Below are positions 45,529 through 50,824 of a DNA stretch of 50,824 nt, one piece after another (the first letter of the stretch is position 1; every line of letters starts with the position of its first letter). This DNA comes from Actinomycetes bacterium (GTDB lineage: Bacteria; Actinomycetota; Acidimicrobiia; Spongiisociales; UBA5794), in contig JAHEJX010000016.1 of NCBI GenBank assembly GCA_024638645.1, positions 1 to 50,824 on the forward strand, written 5' to 3'. The translations under genes and the position numbers were made by a program. The notes beneath the pieces were generated by a model that saw only the letters and a program-made list of their open reading frames with translations, did not search any database and had not been told where the DNA came from.

Positions 45529-46734
45529 ATGTTCGCCGCCAGCCTTTTCTTCTTTCTCGCCGTGATGGGCTTCATCAACGCGCTAAACGCGCTTCGCAAG
45601 ACCGGACCAGACCGGCATCCGATCCGGCGGCCGCTGTGGATCCCGATGTTGATCACTGCAGAGCTCGTGCCGCTGCGGGTGGTCAGCCGAATCATCGTTG
45701 GTAGCTGGCTGATCTGGGCGGGAGCGCTCGACTTTCGTGCAGGTCGAATCGCGCTATGGCTGACACTCGCAACGTGGGCCGTCTATGCGGTACTGGTGCA
45801 CCGGTCTTTCAGGACAAGCCACGCGATGCAAGCTGCCCTTGCTCAGGCCGGCGTCGCGGCTCAACGTGGGCGCATCGAGTGGTCCAGGGCGATTGCGGCG
45901 TGGCCATGGCGTGTGCCGGCCGGCCTCGAGCGTGTTGAGGACGTCGAGTATGCCCCCGGCCTCCACCTCGATCTCTATCGACCCCGCTCTCGCGACCTCG
46001 TAGCTGCACCAATCCTGCTCCAGATCCACGGGGGCGGCTGGCGAGGCGGCAATCGGCGCCAGCAGGCTCGGCCGTTGATGGATCGCCTCGCCGGGTCTGG
46101 CTGGCTATGTGCATCGATCACGTACCCGCTCTCCCCCGATGCGACTTTCCCCGAGCACCTCGTCGGTGTGAAGCGAGCCATTGCCTGGCTCAAGGCGCAT
46201 GGCCCCGACTACGGGGCGGATCCCGACGCAATCGTCATCACCGGCGGCTCGGCCGGTGGGCACCTTGCGGCCATGGCTGCGCTAACCAACGGCGATCACC
46301 AACCCGGCTTCGAGGGATTCGACACCAGCGTTGCCGCCGTCGTCTCGCTGTACGGCATATACGACTTCCTCAACCGCAACGGCACTCGTGACGATTGGCC
46401 GCTCATCCCCAACCTCGTTATGAAAGCCACCAAGGTCGAAGCCCCCGACGCCTACCGCGCCGCATCCCCGCTCGATCACGTCGGCCCCCACGCTCCCCCC
46501 TGGCTCATCATCCACGGCGCACAGGACGCAGTCGTGCCGCCACAAGAGTCGCGGCAGTTCTATGAGGCGCTGGCGGCAGCGTCGGACAACCCCGTGGTTT
46601 ATGCCGAGCTGCCCGGCGGCACGCACACTTTCGACATTGTCCACTCGATCAGGTCGCACCTGACGATCTCGGGTATTGCAGACTTTGCCCATCACATACT
46701 CGGACGGAAGCTCGCGATCGAGGGTGAAGGGTGA
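45529..46734 (+). CDS. Membrane-anchored alpha/beta hydrolase (HSL-type esterase)
   Basis: A 401-aa esterase or lipase. The N-terminal ~110 residues hold about three hydrophobic segments (MFAASLFFFLAVMGFINAL, an amphipathic stretch, LIWAGALDF and IALWLTLATWAVYAVLV). The catalytic domain follows with oxyanion-hole HGGGW, nucleophile Ser in ITGGSAGGHLAAM, Asp in HGAQDAVVP and His in GGTHTFD. This resembles LipQ-like enzymes. Alternative upstream starts exist (GTG 45496), but the ATG at 45529 opens directly on the first helix. It diverges from the PLP enzyme gene. Confidence 0.85.
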   Translation: MFAASLFFFLAVMGFINALNALRKTGPDRHPIRRPLWIPMLITAELVPLRVVSRIIVGSWLIWAGALDFRAGRIALWLTLATWAVYAVLVHRSFRTSHAMQAALAQAGVAAQRGRIEWSRAIAAWPWRVPAGLERVEDVEYAPGLHLDLYRPRSRDLVAAPILLQIHGGGWRGGNRRQQARPLMDRLAGSGWLCASITYPLSPDATFPEHLVGVKRAIAWLKAHGPDYGADPDAIVITGGSAGGHLAAMAALTNGDHQPGFEGFDTSVAAVVSLYGIYDFLNRNGTRDDWPLIPNLVMKATKVEAPDAYRAASPLDHVGPHAPPWLIIHGAQDAVVPPQESRQFYEALAAASDNPVVYAELPGGTHTFDIVHSIRSHLTISGIADFAHHILGRKLAIEGEG

Positions 46735-46765
46735 CCGGCGCGACCAGCTAAGGAGCCCGAGTACG

Positions 46766-48016
46766 TCATCGAGTCAGATAGATGCGGCCGGTCCCACTGG
46801 TCCATTCGATGTCGCCAGTGCCGAGTCGCCGATATGTCCAGTCGGCCTGATGCCGCATCCGGTGGTGGAAGCGGCACAGTGGGGCAAGATTGTGGTCGTG
46901 GCCGCAGCCGCCGTCGGTGTGGCGGACCCGGTGATCCATATCGCAGTCGACCGAAGGCATTCGGCACCCTGGCCAGAGGCAGTGCTTGTTGCGAGCCTGG
47001 AGGCGACGCCGTTGGGAAAGGAGGGGACGACGCCTGGTGGTGCCGTCGCAAACAGCGTCTCCCGTGTGCGGATCGGTAATCGTGAAACTCCATTGTGCGT
47101 CGCGCAACTGTTCGGCAAGTTGGCGGGCCAAATCCGCCGTTACTGGACCGAAACCGGCAAGCTCCCCGGCGCGGTCATTCAGCTCGGCCAGCGTGGCCAG
47201 GTCGACCTCGATGTGGACTTGGCCGGCGCGCGGTGCTCCGAGCGGAGTGTGAGCACCCTCCAGCACGTCGAGCAGAACGTCGGCACGCAGCTGGTCCATC
47301 GTTCGCGACTCACCTTTGCGGCGCAGCTTCCGTGCCGCCTGATCGAGGTAGCGACTGACGGCGGCCACCCGGTCAGGAGGTAGGTCGAAGCCCAGCAAGT
47401 TGGCGGTGCCCTCCGGGTTCGCCCTCATCTCGACACGGCGATCCTCGACCCCGCGGTCGTAGCGCTGCTTCGCGTCGGCCGGATCGGACTCCATGCAGAG
47501 ACGTCGCAGCGCTGCTGCTAGCTGGCCGGTTGTGAGCTCTCGGGCTCGCTCAATCACCTGATCGACGACTCGGCGTGCAGTGTGATCTGGCAGGTGTTCC
47601 GTGCCGCGCATCACAGTCTTGGCGCGGCGCTGGTCGATATCGCCGCGCAGCAGAGCAGCATGCACATCAGGCAGCCGTCGCACCAGCTCCAATGCCAGAT
47701 GCGTCTCGGCCTCAGCGGATCGTCGAGTGAGACGAAGCGCTGCCCCCACCTCGACTGCGACGGATTCAACGGCCTCGTGGTGCGGCATTTCCCTGCCGCC
47801 GCGCATCGCCGACTCGAGGCGAGCAATGTCCTGGTATGCCAGCGCCTGATAGTGGGCCACGAGCCGTGCATGGGCTTGCAGCAAGCTGACGTGATCGGTC
47901 TCGGGCAGGTGCCTGTCGCCTAGACCAGCCAGCGCACGAACCAGCTCTGGACCAGATGGCACGGATTCAAACCATTGGAGCGAGTTAGTCGCAGGGACAT
48001 CACTTGTAGCGAACAT
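46766..48016 (-). CDS. DUF222 (13E12-type) protein with HNH endonuclease domain
   Basis: A 416-aa protein. The N-terminal DUF222 region (1-~310) covers LVRALAGLGDRHL, HVSLLQAHARLVAHYQ, AALRLTRRSAEAETHLAL and DVHAALLRGDIDQRRAKTVMRGTEHLPDH. The C-terminal HNH nuclease is intact: CLWPGCRMP, DMDHRVRHTDGG, NLAPLCRFHHRMRH. Starting at ATG 48016 places a perfect LexA box over the start codon. A TAATAT -10 ends seven bases before the ATG, indicating a leaderless, SOS-repressed message. In mycobacteria the 13E12 family is repeated many times and many members carry LexA sites. The cellular role is unknown. Confidence 0.9.
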   Translation of the reverse strand: MFATSDVPATNSLQWFESVPSGPELVRALAGLGDRHLPETDHVSLLQAHARLVAHYQALAYQDIARLESAMRGGREMPHHEAVESVAVEVGAALRLTRRSAEAETHLALELVRRLPDVHAALLRGDIDQRRAKTVMRGTEHLPDHTARRVVDQVIERARELTTGQLAAALRRLCMESDPADAKQRYDRGVEDRRVEMRANPEGTANLLGFDLPPDRVAAVSRYLDQAARKLRRKGESRTMDQLRADVLLDVLEGAHTPLGAPRAGQVHIEVDLATLAELNDRAGELAGFGPVTADLARQLAEQLRDAQWSFTITDPHTGDAVCDGTTRRRPLLSQRRRLQARNKHCLWPGCRMPSVDCDMDHRVRHTDGGCGHDHNLAPLCRFHHRMRHQADWTYRRLGTGDIEWTSGTGRIYLTR

Positions 48017-48023
48017 ATGTTCG
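48010..48023. promoter_or_regulatory. SOS/LexA box over the start codon of the HNH gene
   Basis: CGAACATATGTTCG is a perfect 14-bp palindrome matching the Gram-positive/actinobacterial LexA box CGAAC-N4-GTTCG. The start codon (ATG, minus strand 48016-48014) lies inside it. The minus-strand -10 TAATAT (48024-48029) is adjacent, with TTGTTT as -35 (48048-48053) and an 18-base spacer, so bound LexA would block initiation directly. Confidence 0.85.
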
Positions 48024-48053
48024 ATATTATCAACTAGGCGCGCCAAGAAACAA
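48024..48053 (-). promoter_or_regulatory. Promoter of the DUF222-HNH gene
   Basis: -35 TTGTTT and -10 TAATAT with 18-base spacing, followed after 7 bases by the ATG. The same region is copied in front of the pseudogene at 50050, where the -10 is changed to CACTAT. Confidence 0.6.
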
Positions 48054-48270
48054 GAGGGTTGTTTCTGGATCGATGCTGCTCCACTTGATATCTCTCCCGC
48101 TACTGACGACTCGTGAAATGATCGTCACACAGAACTGGGTGCCAGGAGTGGAGGGCACTGCACCATCGATGTAGCAAACCCAGCGTTTGAGGCTATAGCC
48201 CCTTCGTGACCTTCTCCTCTGTTCGCTACTTCGGTTTCCAGGTAACGGTTTCAGTAAAGGACCGTGGCAG

Positions 48271-49332
48271 ATGTCGTGGCGAGCGCCTGAAGCGCCCTCA
48301 GAAGAACTGGTGAAGACGGCTGGGGATACTCGGCGATGCTTCGTCATTAGCCCCATCGGTGTCGAGGACTCCGATATCCGCGAACACGCTGATGACGTCT
48401 ATCGCTTCATCATTGAACCGGCGATGCTCGAATGTGGCATCGAGGCGGCCCGGTCGGACCACTTGATGGAACCGGGCCGTATCTCCGACCAGATGTTCGA
48501 CCGGTTATTCAGCGACGACTTTTGCATCGCCGTTCTCTTCGGACAGAACCCCAATGTCTTCTATGAACTTGCACTTGCCCAGGCGGCCGGCCGTCCGATC
48601 ATTGCACTCATGCACCGCGACGACGAACTCCCATTCGACGTACAGGATTTCCGTTGTGTGCGCTACGACCTCAGACCGAGCCCTTTGATTGACGGCGTTT
48701 ACGCGAACGAAGTGGTCGAACACGTGCACAGCCTGGAGCGTGCGGGATGGCGGGTCACTCCGCCATTTGAGAAATACGGCTTGACGGGTCATCAAACTGA
48801 TTCTCTCGACTTCCTCGAGCAGGTCGCGAAATACGTTCCTCCGGAACAGTGGGCCGGCATGTTGGGCGATGCCCGGCAGTCGTTCGAATTGATGGGCGTG
48901 TCGCTTCACTCGTGGAGGCGCACGGAGAGTATGAGAGCGAATATCGCGGAACGGAGCGACAGTGGATGTGCGATCCGCATCATGATTATGGACGCGTCCA
49001 ACCCAGCTCTTGATCACGCTTTTCCGGCCGGCGTTGCAGAACGGACCCATGAGACGGTTCTGGATGCAATCGGCAAATCTGAGTATTTCTTCTCTCAGAT
49101 CGCCAACGACAACGCGAGCGTAGAATTTCGTACGGTCGTGCGCGGCTCTATGCATTGCCAGATCACCCGCAATGATGACAACGCCCTTTTCATCCCGTAC
49201 TTGAATTCCGAGCCAACCGCCTATTCGCCGGCTTGGCGATGTACTCGTGAGTCGTATTTGTATGACGCAATTGGGCACGAGTTCGAAACACTGTGGAACG
49301 GAAACGACCCGGAGAAGCTGCACAACGAGTAA
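48271..49332 (+). CDS. Nucleoside-deoxyribosyltransferase/TIR-like domain protein with PLD-like C-terminus
   Basis: A 353-aa protein with no close named family. Residues 22-135 have the pattern of nucleotide-processing DRHyd/TIR-like effector domains: RRCFVISPIG (first strand), FIIEPAMLECGIEAARSDHLMEPGRISDQMF, and the signature GQNPNVFYELALAQAAGRPI with a likely catalytic Glu99, then LPFDVQDFRCVRYDL. Residues ~195-345 (FELMGVSLHSWRRTESMRANI, CAIRIMIMDASNPAL, VEFRTVVRGSMHCQITRNDDNALFIPYLN) resemble the PLD-like sensor or effector domains lacking HKD that often accompany such proteins. Start ATG has AAAGGA upstream. It is flanked by two DUF222 copies. A role in phage or stress response by cutting a nucleotide is a hypothesis. 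Confidence 0.78.
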   Translation: MSWRAPEAPSEELVKTAGDTRRCFVISPIGVEDSDIREHADDVYRFIIEPAMLECGIEAARSDHLMEPGRISDQMFDRLFSDDFCIAVLFGQNPNVFYELALAQAAGRPIIALMHRDDELPFDVQDFRCVRYDLRPSPLIDGVYANEVVEHVHSLERAGWRVTPPFEKYGLTGHQTDSLDFLEQVAKYVPPEQWAGMLGDARQSFELMGVSLHSWRRTESMRANIAERSDSGCAIRIMIMDASNPALDHAFPAGVAERTHETVLDAIGKSEYFFSQIANDNASVEFRTVVRGSMHCQITRNDDNALFIPYLNSEPTAYSPAWRCTRESYLYDAIGHEFETLWNGNDPEKLHNE

Positions 49333-49397
49333 CAGCATTTCGAGGCAACGCCCACATGCCTACGTGGGATGGTCAATAGCGATAGGTAGCCGTTGGG

Positions 49398-50050
49398 CGC
49401 TTGATCGAGGTAGCGACTGATCGCCGCGACCCGGTCAGCGGGCAGATCGAAGCCGAGCAGGTTGCCGTGCCCTCGGGATGCTCAACCCGGGTGTCGCAAC
49501 GCTGCCGGGCATCGTCCAGATCTGCATCCATACACAAGCGTCGCAATCGGGCCCCAAGCTGGCCGGTCGTCAACTCAGAGGCTTGGTCGATCACCTGATC
49601 GACCATGCGCCGCGCAGTGTGGTCTGGCAGGTGTTCGGTCCCGCGCAGCAATTCCTTCGCACGGCACAGGTCGAGGTCGCCGCGCAGCAGAGCAGCATGC
49701 ACATCCGGCAGCGCCGGGCGAGCTCAAGTGCCAAGTGCGTCTCAGCCTCCGCGGACCGCCGCGTCAGATGGAGCGCCCCCCAACCTCGATCGCTGCCGTC
49801 TCAACGGCCTCGTGATGTTGCGCTTCTCGCCTACCACGCATCGCAGACTCGAGGCCCGCAATGTCTCGATAGACAAGCCCCTGGTGTGGGCCACGAGCTC
49901 TGGCATGCGCTCGCATCAGACTGACCCGATTGATCTCAGACAATCTCCTGTCGCCTAGACCAGCCAGCGCGCGAACCAGCTCTGGATCAGATGACACAGA
50001 TTCAAGCCATTCGAGCGAGTTAGTCGCCGGGACATCATTGTAGCGAACAT
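49398..50050 (-). pseudogene. Truncated, frameshifted DUF222 copy
   Basis: A second copy of the DUF222 gene that begins with the same ATGTTCGCTACA and SOS box. The first frameshift is at codon 5 (ACAATGATG against ACAAGTGATG). Further single-base losses occur in a G-run (around 49780), before DVHAALL (around 49707) and at EGTAN (around 49468), with an internal deletion near MRAN. Recognisable blocks remain in other frames, such as PELVRALAGLGDRRL and MHAALLRGDLDLCRAKELLRGTEHLPDHTARR. Homology stops at RYLDQA (49398), so the HNH half is missing. Its upstream ~45 bases also match those of the intact gene. Confidence 0.88.
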
Positions 50051-50057
50051 ATGTTCG
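50044..50057. promoter_or_regulatory. SOS/LexA box at the pseudogene start
   Basis: CGAACATATGTTCG, identical to that at 48010-48023 and again containing the start codon. The box is preserved while the coding frame and -10 box have decayed. Confidence 0.8.
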
Positions 50058-50143
50058 ATAGTGTCAACTAGGCGCGCCAAAAAACAAGAGGGTTGTCCAG
50101 TTGTTCCCTGTTCCGGCGCGAGCCGACCCCTACCCTGCCCGCC

Positions 50144-50690
50144 ATGTGGCGCCGGCTATCCGTAGGACTCACCTCTGTTGTCCTCATTGCCGGCCTCTGG
50201 GGGTTGACCCTGTGGCGGAACAGGCCCCAACCGCCTCCGCTCGGCGATATCACCCTCGATCAAGTCACCCCGCCATTCGCCGAGCTGTCCCTGAAGCCCG
50301 AGAAGTACTGCTCGGAAGAGGTGCCGGGCTTCTGGGCCAGCGGGACCTCAACGCGCTCGGTTGACGAGACTCTGGCGTGGTTCGAGGCCAGGTTCGGGTC
50401 AGTAAACGAAGAAGCCACGCTTCGGCTCAACAAAGGCCGGAACGCGCAACGTGTCTTCGACGATCTCGAAGTGTTCGCTCGGGTTGGGTTGGGCGGCACG
50501 TTCTTCTGGGTGCATACATACGACACAGTGAGCCACTACTGCCTCCGCAGGTCGTACGAGCCGTGGGATCTCGAGAACGCCAGCACCTGGATCGATCAAT
50601 GCGACCAGCTCGTAATCGACTTCTGGGGAGTCGAGTACGCCGCAAGTCGCCCTGCCTCTCCACCCTCCGACTGGCCCGTGCTGCAATTCG
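50144..50690 (+). CDS. Membrane-anchored hypothetical protein (3' end not reliable)
   Basis: The open frame begins ATG TGG CGC CGG and codes [20 protein letters not shown], one N-terminal transmembrane helix. An extracytoplasmic domain of at least 160 residues follows (for example [75 protein letters not shown]), with four Cys. No known family was recognised. The frame stays open to the window end, but from about 50691 the sequence codes for FtsW in another frame, so the natural C-terminus is unknown. A TACCCT ends seven bases before the ATG and no ribosome site is seen, which suggests a leaderless gene. Confidence 0.6.
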
Positions 50691-50824
50691 ATGGCGGCGG
50701 TGGCGGGCGGGGGGCTCCCGGGACGCGGGCTCGGCGCGGGGGTGCAGAAGTTCGGCTACCTGCCCGAGGACACCAACGACTTCATCTTCGCCGTGGTCGC
50801 CGAGGAGCTCGGACTCGCCGGCAC
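50691..50824 (+). pseudogene. ftsW: Internal fragment of an FtsW/SEDS glycosyltransferase gene, likely chimeric
   Basis: In the frame starting at 50691 the translation contains [20 protein letters not shown] and then [14 protein letters not shown], the conserved central loop of FtsW/RodA (GLG...QK.GYLPE..TDFIFA...EELG). There is no FtsW start or upstream part; the fragment begins abruptly, overlaps the upstream frame, and is visibly richer in G and C than the surroundings. The [11 protein letters not shown] wording looks more like FtsW of Planctomycetes-type bacteria than of Actinobacteria. A mis-joined contig end is the simplest explanation. Confidence 0.8.

Noticed and set aside
46676-47383. 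A 235-codon plus-strand frame following the esterase
   Set aside because: It is antisense to the HNH gene, whose HNH motif and DUF222 signatures are clear.
48505-49338. A 277-codon minus-strand frame opposite the TIR/DRHyd-like gene
   Set aside because: The plus-strand frame has domain signatures and a ribosome site; the minus frame has neither.

Overview
The window looks like a chromosomal segment of a high-GC actinobacterium, probably an uncultivated member of the Acidimicrobiia or a related deep lineage. The markers are a WhiB protein, GuaB3, a DUF2342 zincin-like protein, DUF222/13E12-type HNH genes, a four-helix-type TetR regulator with a GAACG-type operator, an ECF sigma/anti-sigma pair, frequent GTG and TTG starts, and stop/start overlaps (GTGA, ATGA, TTGA, TGATG). 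The lineage is inferred; no rRNA or tRNA gene is visible.

Region by region. (1) 53-10713, minus strand: a catabolic and uptake operon read as TetR (PaaR-like) - 3-hydroxyacyl-CoA dehydrogenase (PaaH-like) - beta-ketoadipyl-CoA-type thiolase (PaaJ/PcaF-like) - PaaN-type aldehyde dehydrogenase - FadD-like acyl-CoA ligase - LivH - LivM - LivK-type binding protein. It fits import, CoA activation and beta-oxidation-like degradation of phenylacetate or a related aromatic/acyl acid. The LivG/LivF ATPases and the ring monooxygenase are not in the window. (2) 10812-17834: HEAT-repeat protein, amidase, MoaE, an HtrA-like membrane protease, a DUF2342 protein with a damaged HExxH motif, an AhpE-like peroxiredoxin, and an acyl-CoA dehydrogenase whose best start is a rare ATC. 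(3) 18027-20328, minus: tatA (56 aa) followed by an envelope-stress unit of ECF sigma factor, anti-sigma factor with two tandem zinc-finger-like modules, and RseB-like periplasmic protein. (4) 20452-21756: a membrane-anchored protein of uncertain family and a WhiB regulator. (5) 21958-36149: a central-carbon block with sdhCAB on plus, and sucCD, icd and mdh on minus, the minus genes interleaved with lysE, a DUF6159-like membrane protein, purN, purH and folD; SCP2, HU and a membrane protein lie between the two groups. (6) 36244-46734: an isolated B12-binding mutase subunit, PcrA/UvrD helicase, a hybrid CheA kinase, guaA, guaB3, a Cys/Met-metabolism PLP enzyme and an alpha/beta hydrolase.

(7) 46766-50097 is the accessory region. 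An intact DUF222-HNH gene has a perfect LexA/SOS box over its start codon. A second, frameshifted and truncated copy with the same SOS box lies about 2 kb away. Between the two copies is a 353-aa protein with an N-terminal nucleoside-deoxyribosyltransferase/TIR-like domain and a C-terminal PLD-like domain. This is the best candidate here for an undescribed defence or stress system.

(8) 50144-50824: a membrane-anchored hypothetical protein runs toward the window end, but the last ~130 bases encode, in a different frame and at visibly higher GC, a clear internal piece of FtsW. This looks like an assembly chimera.

A recurring intergenic element built on GGTATCC/GGATACC units occurs at several places (17847, 17951, 20378, 21443, 36654), twice next to hairpins sharing an AATCCTGATT core. 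It appears to be a genome-specific repeat family. No gap longer than 300 bases lacks a gene.
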